In this document: positions 41,125 to 48,843 of the stretch, piece by piece
How positions within the stretch are numbered: the stretch's first letter is position 1
Layout: each line of letters starts with the position of its first letter
Source: JALHOP01 sp964484195
GTDB lineage: Bacteria > Myxococcota > XYA12-FULL-58-9 > JALHOP01
DNA length: 64,000 nucleotides
Direction: 5' to 3'
Assembly (NCBI GenBank): GCA_964484195.1
Contig: CAZAER010000008.1
Span: forward strand, 139,350 to 203,349
The notes under the pieces: generated by a model
What the model was told of the DNA's origin: nothing
Databases searched by the model: none
What the model saw: only the letters and a program-made list of their open reading frames with translations
Program-made: the position numbers and the translations under genes

Positions 41125-43380
41125 ATGCAAACGCATAAGGAAGTCGCAGCGAAGAATGTCACCGCCAAGGCATTGACGGGCAATCTCGCTGAAGATTTCG
41201 ACCCCAAGACGATCGATCCCAAGGGCGCCGCGAACCTGATTCTCGACCTTTCGCGCGTCGGGGGTGTCTCCTCATTCGGCGTTCGTGAATGGGTCCGAGC
41301 GGTCCGCGAGGTCGCCGAGAAGACGGCCATTTGGTACGTCGCCTCGTCGCCGCGCATGACCGATCAGTTCAACATGATCGCGGGTTTCGACGGCGGCGGC
41401 TCGTTGCTCAGCTTCTATGGCAACTACCTCTGCCCCGACTGCAACAACGAAACCGCGGCCCTGTTCGACGTCCAGCTCGATGCTGGCGGCTTCTCCGCCG
41501 ACAGCGCGCCGGTTCGCCAGTGCCGCACCTGCGGCCGCCACGCCGAGCTCGACGACATTCCCGAGGCGTTGTTCGAGTACCCGAGCTCCCATCCGGTGGC
41601 GCGGGTCGCCCCCGAGGTCGACGCGTTTCTCCGCAGCCCGCAATACTGGGCGGAAGTCGCGCCGGGTCAGCGTTTCGCCATCCGCAAGCTCCAGGACAAC
41701 TCGAGCTTCGACATCCACGGCATCATCGACGTCAGCTTCTCCTTCGACTCGGTCATGGCCGATATCGGAGACACGGTCTCCTTGGGGCTCCCGCACGTGC
41801 AGCACGTCGACTCCTCGGTCGGTACCGCCCGTTGGATCGACGTCATCGGTAGGCTGCGCCGCGACCGCAAGATCAGGCTCGTCGCCGTCCCGCCGGTGGT
41901 CCTGCGCCGCGCCATGGAAAATCCGGCGATGGTCGCCGGCTGCGAGATCGCCTCGGTCGCCTATCCGACCAAGTGCATGCAGTGCCAGCACCGCGCCCTG
42001 TTGCAGATCGATCCGCGTGGTCCGTTCGACGGTAGTACGCTCGAGCGCACGAAGTGCCGCAACTGCAATGGCGGACCGTTGGCGACGCGTGCCGAGCTCA
42101 CCGACGTCGTCGACATGCACAACTTCGTGGTGAAGACGCGCAACGCCGCCACCACCACCACGCGACCCGAAAACGTCGTCCGCCGCGAGGCCCCAAGCGA
42201 CCGCACCGACGACTTGCCGGCGTTTCTGTCGCAGGCAACGCCCTCGCGTTACGAGCCGCTATGCAAGATCGGCGAGGGCGGTATGTCGGACGTGTATCTC
42301 GTCCGCCAACACGGAGCCGTCGGCTTCCGCCGACTCGTGGTCATCAAGGTCATTCGCTCCGAGTACCTCACCGACGACCGCATCGTCCGCATGTTCATCG
42401 ACGAAGCCCGTCTCGCGGCTCGTCTCGATCACCCGAACATCATCCGTGTCCACGATCTCGGACGCGGCGGCGGCGCCTTCTTCATCGTCATGGACTTCCT
42501 GCACGGTCGCAGCATCAGCGAGGCGCTGGCGCAGACGGCCAAACAGCAGGTGACCTGGCCGCAGGCGCTCGCGGCGAGCATCGTCGCGGATCTCTGCGCC
42601 GCGCTCGCCCGTGCGCACGTGCCCGACGCTTCGGGACGCGCGCTGGTCCACCGCGACGTGACTCCGGCGAACGTCATCCTGCGTTTCGACGGGCTGGTGA
42701 AGCTCATCGACTTCGGTCTCGCGGGCTACCAGCACTTTGCCAAAGACACGAATCGCGCCGGTCAGGTCGTCGGCAACTTCACCTATCTTGCGCCCGAAGC
42801 GCTGAACGATCAGGAAGCCACGCCCGCGCTCGATATCTGGGGTGCCGGCCTCATCCTCGCGTACCTGGGCACGGGCCGACATCCGTTCAAGCGCTCGACA
42901 CCGGAAGAGACGGTGCTCGCCATGCTGCGGCAGCCACCCAATCTCACCGGGCTCGCCAAGAACCTCATCCCCATCGTCGAGAAGTCTCTCGCGAAAGATC
43001 CGACGCAACGCTATAGCAGCGCCGCCGAGATGGAGAAGCACCTGCGCGAGGCGATGTTCGACCTGCAGCGCGAGCGCAAGGCGACGAGCACCGGCTTGTG
43101 GCGCTGGCTCGGTCGCAAATCCGAAGGTGAAGGCGAGCAGAGCATCACCGTCGAAGCGTTGATGCGGCGCTTGTTCTCACATCAAATCCGCATCGAGAAC
43201 GAGTTCTCGCGCCGCACCGGCGCCCCACAGCTCATCGACGCCTTGCTCGACGCTCAGCCCAAAGACGTCGCGCGTCTGTTCCGTAATCTGAAGGGCGACA
43301 TTCTCGCCGCGACGCCGGTCTCGTCGTCGGGGCGAGCAGCCATTACGGAGCCAGAGATCGAGGCCTCTAGCTCTCTGTGA
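41125..43380 (+). CDS. Ser/Thr protein kinase with two STAS-like/zinc-ribbon units, 751 aa
   Basis: The ATG at 41125 follows GAGGAG. Residues ~10-140 are a STAS-like fold (ILDLSRVGGVSSFGVREWVR) plus a zinc ribbon (Cys 103, 106, 133, 136). Residues ~195-320 repeat the layout in weaker form (LGLPHVQHVDSSVGTARWID; Cys 284, 287, 311, 314). A Thr-rich linker leads to a complete Hanks-type kinase at ~375-660: IGEGGMSDVYLV, Lys 408 in VVIKVI, HRDVTPAN with Asp 511, and DFG at 529-531. A C-terminal helical part (~660-751) follows. No membrane helix is visible. The free STAS/zinc-ribbon protein at 47188 is its close relative, so the kinase likely senses or phosphorylates that partner system. First gene of the island. 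Confidence 0.88.
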   Translation: MQTHKEVAAKNVTAKALTGNLAEDFDPKTIDPKGAANLILDLSRVGGVSSFGVREWVRAVREVAEKTAIWYVASSPRMTDQFNMIAGFDGGGSLLSFYGNYLCPDCNNETAALFDVQLDAGGFSADSAPVRQCRTCGRHAELDDIPEALFEYPSSHPVARVAPEVDAFLRSPQYWAEVAPGQRFAIRKLQDNSSFDIHGIIDVSFSFDSVMADIGDTVSLGLPHVQHVDSSVGTARWIDVIGRLRRDRKIRLVAVPPVVLRRAMENPAMVAGCEIASVAYPTKCMQCQHRALLQIDPRGPFDGSTLERTKCRNCNGGPLATRAELTDVVDMHNFVVKTRNAATTTTRPENVVRREAPSDRTDDLPAFLSQATPSRYEPLCKIGEGGMSDVYLVRQHGAVGFRRLVVIKVIRSEYLTDDRIVRMFIDEARLAARLDHPNIIRVHDLGRGGGAFFIVMDFLHGRSISEALAQTAKQQVTWPQALAASIVADLCAALARAHVPDASGRALVHRDVTPANVILRFDGLVKLIDFGLAGYQHFAKDTNRAGQVVGNFTYLAPEALNDQEATPALDIWGAGLILAYLGTGRHPFKRSTPEETVLAMLRQPPNLTGLAKNLIPIVEKSLAKDPTQRYSSAAEMEKHLREAMFDLQRERKATSTGLWRWLGRKSEGEGEQSITVEALMRRLFSHQIRIENEFSRRTGAPQLIDALLDAQPKDVARLFRNLKGDILAATPVSSSGRAAITEPEIEASSSL

Positions 43381-43422
43381 TCTTGAGAACGGGGCCCGGG
43401 GACGGGCCGTATCGGAAGCCGC

Positions 43423-44355
43423 TTGAACAGTGACCGAATCGTGTTGATCGCAAGCGAGAGTCGCGGACGAAGTGCGCTGCAGCGGATTCTCGCGACGACG
43501 GGAGTGACGGTCGACCCCCGCACCGAAGAGCAGGTGATGCGCGAAGGGCTGGGCGACGCGCGCCTGGCCGTCCTCCAATACGACGGCAGCAAGCCCTCGT
43601 CGTCCGCGGTGTTGGCCGAGCTGTCCCAGAACCCCAGCTGCCCGGTCATCGTGACCCTACCTTCGTCGCAAAAGGGCGACCTGGTGCGTCTGTTCTCGTA
43701 CGCCGCGGTCACCAACATCATTCCCGATGCCAGCGACGCGTTCAGCAACGAGCTCATCGTGACGGCGCAGAAGATCCTCAAGAACGATATCTTCGGCTTC
43801 GAGAAGTACCTCACGTGGGGCCTGCCGCGGCATGACTACCTCGTTCACAATACGACGCAGTATCACGGCGTCATGCGCGAGCTGTCGCGCTACCTCCATG
43901 GCCTCGGGGTCAACAGCCGCCTCATCGCATTGGCCTGCGGTGTCGCCGACGAGCTGTTCATGAATGCGCTGCAGAGCGCTCCCGGCGACGACGACGTGCG
44001 CGGCCGTGACGTCGAGCTCGCGCCAGAGCAAGCGGTCGTCTGCACCTTCACCTGCGATGGCCGCTATCTCGGACTGTGCGTCACCGACCCCTTCGGACGC
44101 CTCGAGCTCACGACCGTGCGCGACTACTTGCGCAAGTGTTTCGCCGGCGGCCCCAACCAAGTCGACACCAAGCTGCGCGGCGGTGGCCTCGGCTTTTACA
44201 CCGCCTTCCAATCCCTGAACCACCTGGTCATCAACATCGCGCCGGGCCGAAGCACCGAGATCATCGGCCTCTTGGACATTTCCGGGAGCTACCGTGACTA
44301 CGCATTGCAACCGAAGTCGTTCAACGTCTTTGTCTACAACGGAGAGACACGGTGA
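43423..44355 (+). CDS. Pseudo-receiver plus GHKL ATPase-like protein, 310 aa
   Basis: Residues 1-115 resemble a receiver domain, but the position aligned with the phospho-acceptor Asp is Gln 52 (RLAVLQYDGS). Residues ~145-300 resemble RsbW/SpoIIAB-type GHKL ATPases: an N-box-like VADELFMNALQSAP, a G1-like VTDPFGRLEL and a glycine-rich GGGLGFYTAFQSLNHLVINI. The start is TTG at 43423, fitting the paralogue; no ATG is near. It overlaps the next gene (GTGA). Together with its paralogue at 46214 it could act as an anti-sigma or anti-partner kinase for STAS proteins. Whether it binds ATP is not certain, because the G1 box is atypical (D-P-F-G). Confidence 0.72.
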   Translation: MNSDRIVLIASESRGRSALQRILATTGVTVDPRTEEQVMREGLGDARLAVLQYDGSKPSSSAVLAELSQNPSCPVIVTLPSSQKGDLVRLFSYAAVTNIIPDASDAFSNELIVTAQKILKNDIFGFEKYLTWGLPRHDYLVHNTTQYHGVMRELSRYLHGLGVNSRLIALACGVADELFMNALQSAPGDDDVRGRDVELAPEQAVVCTFTCDGRYLGLCVTDPFGRLELTTVRDYLRKCFAGGPNQVDTKLRGGGLGFYTAFQSLNHLVINIAPGRSTEIIGLLDISGSYRDYALQPKSFNVFVYNGETR

Positions 44356-45701
44356 CTAGTACAGCGGGCGACATGGCGAATGCGGACGCCAACCTCATCC
44401 GCGGTGGCGTGCGTGTCGATCATGCCCAAGAGGTCCTCGATCAACTGACCGACGCGGCGATCGTCGTCGACACCGAGCTGCGCCCGATGGCCTGGAACGC
44501 CCGCTACCTCCAACAGGTGGGCCTGCGTCAGCAGCAGTTCCAGCGCCGCCTCACTGCCGGCCTGCGCTGCTGCGACCTGCTGCGCCTCGAGGTCTGCGAG
44601 ACTGCGTGTCTCGCGATGCAGGTACGCCAACAACGCCGCTCGCAGCGCATCGACGAGATTCAAGGCTGGGTCGAGGGCGCCCCCGAAGACAAGATGACGT
44701 TCATCGTCAACTCGGCGCCGGTCTACGATCAGAGCGGGGTCATCGTCGGTACTCTCGAGATCTACCGCGACGTGACCGCCGAAGCGCGCATCCAGTCGCG
44801 CTACAAGGCGCTGCTCGATGCCGAGCGTCGCCGCGCCGAGCTCCTCGAAGAAGAGGTGCGCAACCGGACGCGAGACCTCGAAGCCAGCGTCATCGAGCTC
44901 AAGAACACGCGTGCCCAGCTCATTCAGGCCGAGAAGCTGTCATCGCTCGGCCAGCTGGTCGCCGGCGTGGCTCACGAGATCAACAATCCGACCAGCTTCA
45001 TCTACGGCAACATCAAGTTCCTCACCGAGCACGTCGAGGCCCTGATCAAGATCGTCGACTTTGCGGCGAGCCCGGGCACCATCGATGCCGCGAAGCGCGC
45101 CGCCTGGGACGAGCTGCTCGTCGAGTCCGAGCTCGACTATGTCCGCGATGACGTACTGAAAGTCATCAGCGCCATGTCGACCGGTGCCGAGCGCGTTGCC
45201 TCCATCGTGCGGGACCTCCGCCGCTACGTGCACAAGGGTGCGAGCGACGCGATGGTGGCCACGGACGTGAAGCGCTGCCTCGAGACGTCGCTGGCCCTGC
45301 TCAAGCTCGACATGCGCGGCTTGCACGCCCTCGAGCACACCTTCGCCGCCGAGGTACCGCAGGTGCTCGCCAACGAAGGGCAGCTGAGCCAGGTTTTCGT
45401 GAACCTCCTGGTGAATGCGGTCCACGCGGTGCGTGGCCGCGATGGCGTCATCAAGATCAAGCTCGAGAACGCCGATGGTGGTGTGCTCGTGGAGATCTCG
45501 GACAACGGCGTCGGCATCCCCGAGGCCAACATGCTGAAGGTCTTCGACCCGTTTTTCACGACCAAGCCGGTCGGGGAGGGCACCGGGATGGGCCTCGCCA
45601 TCGCGCACTCCATCGTGGAGAGCCACAAGGGGCGCATCAGAGTTCGCAGTGAGCCCGGTGTGGGTACTACATTTACAGTGTGGATTCCGGCGGCTCATTG
45701 A
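44352..45701 (+). CDS. PAS-containing histidine kinase, 449 aa
   Basis: The start is GTG at 44352 overlapping the previous stop (GTGA). A PAS domain (~25-145) contains a Cys cluster (LRCCDLLRLEVCETACL, four Cys) of the kind seen in NtrB-like sensors, perhaps binding a metal or sensing redox. A coiled coil (~150-195) follows. HisKA has His 208 in VAHEINNPTSF. The HATPase has NLLVNAVHAV, SDNGVGIP and GTGMGLAIAHSIVESHKG. It is soluble. The next gene is a single-domain response regulator, so a phosphorelay pair is likely. Confidence 0.92.
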   Translation: MTSTAGDMANADANLIRGGVRVDHAQEVLDQLTDAAIVVDTELRPMAWNARYLQQVGLRQQQFQRRLTAGLRCCDLLRLEVCETACLAMQVRQQRRSQRIDEIQGWVEGAPEDKMTFIVNSAPVYDQSGVIVGTLEIYRDVTAEARIQSRYKALLDAERRRAELLEEEVRNRTRDLEASVIELKNTRAQLIQAEKLSSLGQLVAGVAHEINNPTSFIYGNIKFLTEHVEALIKIVDFAASPGTIDAAKRAAWDELLVESELDYVRDDVLKVISAMSTGAERVASIVRDLRRYVHKGASDAMVATDVKRCLETSLALLKLDMRGLHALEHTFAAEVPQVLANEGQLSQVFVNLLVNAVHAVRGRDGVIKIKLENADGGVLVEISDNGVGIPEANMLKVFDPFFTTKPVGEGTGMGLAIAHSIVESHKGRIRVRSEPGVGTTFTVWIPAAH

Positions 45702-45725
45702 TATGGTCAGCCGGAGAGACGCGTG

Positions 45726-46157
45726 ATGCCTTCAAAAGTTGATGACTCGAAAAGGCCGCTGAGTGTGCTCGTCGTCGACGACGAGCCGCTCAATGCTGAC
45801 GCCATCAAGAGGGCTTTCCGCAAGGACCACTTCCTCACGGTGAGCTCTTCCGAGTCCGGCAAGAGCGCCATCGAGATGGTGCGCCGCGAGTCGTACGACC
45901 TCTTCCTGGTCGACTACTCGATGGCGGGCTTGAACGGCGTCGACTTCTCGGAGCAGGCTCGCATTTTGGCTCCAGGAGCCGTCTTCATCATGCTCACGGG
46001 CTTTCCCGAGCTGAAGAAGGTCATCGACGCCCACGCGCGCGGAATCATCGACGGCATTCTCGGCAAGCCCTGGACTGCCGAGCAGCTCGCGCTCACTGTT
46101 GCTCAGGCACGATCGATGCTGCACTTGCGGGAGATCCGCCGCGGCACAAAGACGTAG
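45726..46157 (+). CDS. Single-domain response regulator, 143 aa
   Basis: A complete receiver: the acidic pocket VVDDEP, Asp 63 in LFLVDYSMAGLNG, Thr 91 in IMLTGFPE and Lys 114 in ILGKPW. No output domain; the ~25-residue tail is basic (RSMLHLREIRRGTKT). The ATG at 45726 is preferred to the GTG one codon upstream. It lies 24 bases after the PAS kinase, its probable phosphodonor, and 56 bases before the second pseudo-receiver-GHKL gene, so it may switch that protein or the STAS partner. Confidence 0.92.
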   Translation: MPSKVDDSKRPLSVLVVDDEPLNADAIKRAFRKDHFLTVSSSESGKSAIEMVRRESYDLFLVDYSMAGLNGVDFSEQARILAPGAVFIMLTGFPELKKVIDAHARGIIDGILGKPWTAEQLALTVAQARSMLHLREIRRGTKT

Positions 46158-46213
46158 TTTGCGCGGTTGCTCGGGCAGTTGGTTTGCAGAATTTGCGAGC
46201 GCACGAGGTTGCA

Positions 46214-47188
46214 ATGGCGGACAGCACACGAATGACGAGCCCAGAGATTCTGTTTCTCTGGGGGGACGACAAGCAGAGACGCTCCCTCTACAAGGTGCTC
46301 GCCGCCACCGGCGCCGAGGTGCGTTACGCCGCCACCGACCAGGGGACTCTCGAACAGATCGATAACTGCCGGCTCGTGGTGTTGGACTACGACGCGGTTC
46401 GGCCGATGGCCAACGAAGTCATGCGGCGCATCTCGGCCATGCCGTCGCCGCCGCCGGTTCTGGTGGTGACTGCCAGCCGCGACAAGAGCGATCTCATCGA
46501 GCTCTTCTCGCACAACGTCTTGACCAACCTCGTTGCGAAAAACGAGGACTTCGGAGCCGACGAGCTCATCGCCCCGGTCCGCAAGATCATCCACAACGAC
46601 ATTTTCGGTCTCGATAAGTACCTGACCTGGGGCGTGCAGACCTTCAAGTACGTTCTCAACGGCTCGGAAGACCGGCACCAGCCTCTCAAAGACGTTCGCG
46701 ACTGCTTGGACCGCCTTGGCGCCAACCGCCGCCTGAGTGGGCTCGCTCAAACGGTCGCCGACGAGCTCATCACCAACGCGGTTTACAACGCTCCAGCGGA
46801 CGAGCAGGGACGGCCGAAGTACGCCAGTCGCTCGCGCACCGAACCGGTGAATCTCCTCCCCGACGAGGCGGTCGAGGTGTCTTTCGCCACCGACGGCAAG
46901 CTCTTCGGCATCTGCGTTGCCGACCCGTTCGGACGCCTCGAATCGCACACGGTTCGTCAGTACCTGCGAAAGTGTTTCATGCAGGGCGAGAATCAGATCG
47001 ACAGCAAGCAGGGCGGCGCCGGTCTCGGCCTCTACTATATCTTCCAATCGTTGAATCACTTCATCATCAACGTGGCCCCTGGCGCACGCACCGAGCTCAT
47101 CGGTCTGCTGGATATTTCAGGCACCTTCAGAGATTTCGCCCTTCAAGCCAAATCTCTTCACCTCTTCTTGCATAGGAACGGGAAGTAA
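46214..47188 (+). CDS. Receiver-like plus GHKL ATPase-like protein, 324 aa, paralogue of 43423-44355
   Basis: Clear paralogue: both share the D-I-F-G-x-(D/E)-K-Y-L-T-W-G stretch after the receiver-like domain and the ending N-x-x-P-G-x-x-T-E-(I/L)-I-G-L-L-D-I-S-G. Here the phospho-acceptor position is Asp 58 (RLVVLDYDAV), unlike the Gln in the other copy. GHKL-like parts: VADELITNAVYNAP, VADPFGRLES and GGAGLGLYYIFQSLNHFIIN. I prefer the ATG at 46214 (CGAGG upstream) over the TTG at 46184. Its stop shares a base with the ATG of the STAS/zinc-ribbon gene (TAATG). Probably the phosphorylation-responsive member of the pair. Confidence 0.75.
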   Translation: MADSTRMTSPEILFLWGDDKQRRSLYKVLAATGAEVRYAATDQGTLEQIDNCRLVVLDYDAVRPMANEVMRRISAMPSPPPVLVVTASRDKSDLIELFSHNVLTNLVAKNEDFGADELIAPVRKIIHNDIFGLDKYLTWGVQTFKYVLNGSEDRHQPLKDVRDCLDRLGANRRLSGLAQTVADELITNAVYNAPADEQGRPKYASRSRTEPVNLLPDEAVEVSFATDGKLFGICVADPFGRLESHTVRQYLRKCFMQGENQIDSKQGGAGLGLYYIFQSLNHFIINVAPGARTELIGLLDISGTFRDFALQAKSLHLFLHRNGK

Positions 47189-47661
47189 TGGCTGCACTTG
47201 TCTGGAACCTCGCGCGTGACGCGCAGCAAGCGGTGGTCGTCAAGCTTTCCGGCGCCATCGACGAAGACGCCCAGCTCGAGCGTTTGGCGGCAGAGCTCAC
47301 GAAGGTGGCATCGGCGTTGCGCCTCGACCTAGCCGAGGTACGTCGTATCAACTCGTGCGGCGTTCGCGAGTGGGTGAACTTCATGCGCACCCTCCCGAAG
47401 ACCTCGAGCATCGATCTCGAAAACTGCGCTCCGGTCGTGGTCGCGCAGATCAACATGATCAGCAATTTTACGGGTCACGCTCGGGTTGCCTCGGTGAAGG
47501 CGCCCTTCGTGTGTGAGTCTTGCGGCTTCGAGGCGGAGGCGACGGTCAGTGTCGTCGCCAACAAGCGCCCGCATTTCTCCAGTCAGACCTGTCCGAAGTG
47601 CTCGAAGCCAACCTTCGTCTTCGATGACGTCGAAGATTCGTATTTCGGGTTCATGGGCTGA
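47188..47661 (+). CDS. STAS-like protein with C-terminal zinc ribbon, 157 aa
   Basis: Residues ~15-100 are STAS-like: VVVKLSGAIDEDAQLERLAA, LRLDLAEVRRINSCGVREWV. A zinc ribbon follows (Cys 109, 112, 135, 138). The segment I-N-S-C-G-V aligns with the phosphorylated loop of SpoIIAA/RsbV (D-S-S-G-L); the residue in the usual phospho-Ser position is Cys 57, while Ser 56 is kept. Strongly similar to the first unit of the kinase at 41125 (F-G-V-R-E-W against C-G-V-R-E-W, Q-F-N-M-I against Q-I-N-M-I). Coupled to the GHKL gene by TAATG. Likely the antagonist in a partner-switching circuit. Its 3' end overlaps the convergent transporter gene by 11 bases. Confidence 0.78.
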   Translation: MAALVWNLARDAQQAVVVKLSGAIDEDAQLERLAAELTKVASALRLDLAEVRRINSCGVREWVNFMRTLPKTSSIDLENCAPVVVAQINMISNFTGHARVASVKAPFVCESCGFEAEATVSVVANKRPHFSSQTCPKCSKPTFVFDDVEDSYFGFMG

Positions 47662-48592
47662 CGCGTGGCCGTGACGGCGCGCCGCCACCCGCGGTCTGGG
47701 TGAGCACGACGCCGCCGATGACCGTGGTGCAGGCGATGGCGAAGCGCCAGGTGAACGCTTCGTGCAAGAACAAGATGGCCACCGCCGCGGTGATGATCGG
47801 CATCAGGTTCATGAACACGAGCACGTCGGCGACCGCGAGCCGCGATAGCGCGAAGCCCCACAAGAACGCCATGACGGCGCCGCCGAATACGCCGAGGAAG
47901 ACCATCGACCAGATCGCCGGCGCGCCCGCTGACCGCACCCGGTCGAGCGAGTCGGTCGCGTCCCAGAAGAGCGCGACCGGCATCAACATCGCGGCGGCGA
48001 ACGCCATTCTGTAGAACGTGATGGTGAACGAGTCGTAGGAGCGCATGACGGCCTTCTGCTGGACGCCGGCGAGCGCGACGCTGAGCGCGGCCAACAACAC
48101 GAGCACGTCGCCGACGATGGAGCTCGACCCCGGAGCCCCCGACGTGCTGGCGCCGACGGGCGACGTCAAAATGACGATGCCCGCGATGGTGGACATGACC
48201 CCGAGGAGCTTTCTCCCCGCCGGAAAGCCGGCGCCGCGGATGACGGCGATGATCATGCCCCACAAGGGCGTGCTCGCGAACAAGGTCGCGACCCGTGATG
48301 CCGAGGTGAACACCAAGGCCGCCGACAGGGCGACGCTCATGAAGGCGAAGGCGAGAAACCCACCCAGCGCGAGGGACGGCAGGTCGTAGGAGCGGACGCG
48401 GAGCTTGGCGCGCGAGCTTCCGGCAATCACCATCCCGAAGAGGCACGAGGTGCCGATGACGTAGCGCAGAAGATTGAGGGTGACCGGAGGGATGTCCCGC
48501 ACCGCGATCTTCATGGCGATCGGGCAAAGCGCGGTGATGATCGCGGCGCTGAGCGCTGCGATCACAGCGGGTCTAGCGGACAGAGTCTGCAT
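47651..48592 (-). CDS. EamA/DMT-superfamily permease, 313 aa
   Basis: Ten membrane helices in two EamA halves: first half ALSAAIITALCPIAMKIAV through STIAGIVILTSPVG, second half from ALSVALAGVQQKAVM to LHEAFTWRFAIACTTVIGGV. The glutamate after the ninth helix (FLHEAFTW) is typical of the family. Such proteins export or import metabolites; substrate cannot be read. Convergent with the signalling island and divergent from the biosynthetic cluster (251 bases between starts). Export of the cluster's product is possible but not supported by sequence. Confidence 0.9.
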   Translation of the reverse strand: MQTLSARPAVIAALSAAIITALCPIAMKIAVRDIPPVTLNLLRYVIGTSCLFGMVIAGSSRAKLRVRSYDLPSLALGGFLAFAFMSVALSAALVFTSASRVATLFASTPLWGMIIAVIRGAGFPAGRKLLGVMSTIAGIVILTSPVGASTSGAPGSSSIVGDVLVLLAALSVALAGVQQKAVMRSYDSFTITFYRMAFAAAMLMPVALFWDATDSLDRVRSAGAPAIWSMVFLGVFGGAVMAFLWGFALSRLAVADVLVFMNLMPIITAAVAILFLHEAFTWRFAIACTTVIGGVVLTQTAGGGAPSRPRVSP

Positions 48593-48603
48593 GCCTGACT
48601 TCG

Positions 48604-48617
48604 GGGGGCGCGCCCCC
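48604..48617. repeat. 14-bp perfect GC palindrome upstream of the EamA gene
   Basis: GGGGGCGCGCCCCC is its own reverse complement, 12 bases upstream of the transporter start on the minus strand, so in its 5' leader. It could be an operator or a leader stem that limits translation. GC content makes chance palindromes more likely. Confidence 0.35.
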
Positions 48618-48843
48618 GTCGATGAGCGTGCTTTCTACCCGACACCGCGCCGCCAAAGTATCCTTTTTAGACGATTCGCGGCGGCCGCCCTGTGGTCGTC
48701 ATGCTTACACGCGGGTGAGCATGTACAAACATTGGCGCACGGGAGCCTCTGGCGGTAACAACATTTAGCCGTGTCGTATCGCTGCACGCGCAACCTTCCG
48801 CCCTGGCTGACGGCTCGCGAGGGCCTGCGCCAATCGAGAGTCG

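Noticed and set aside
48590..48843. Promoter for the biosynthetic cluster
   Set aside because: A TTGGCG followed 18 bases later by TAACAA near 48733-48762 is too far from consensus to report as a promoter.
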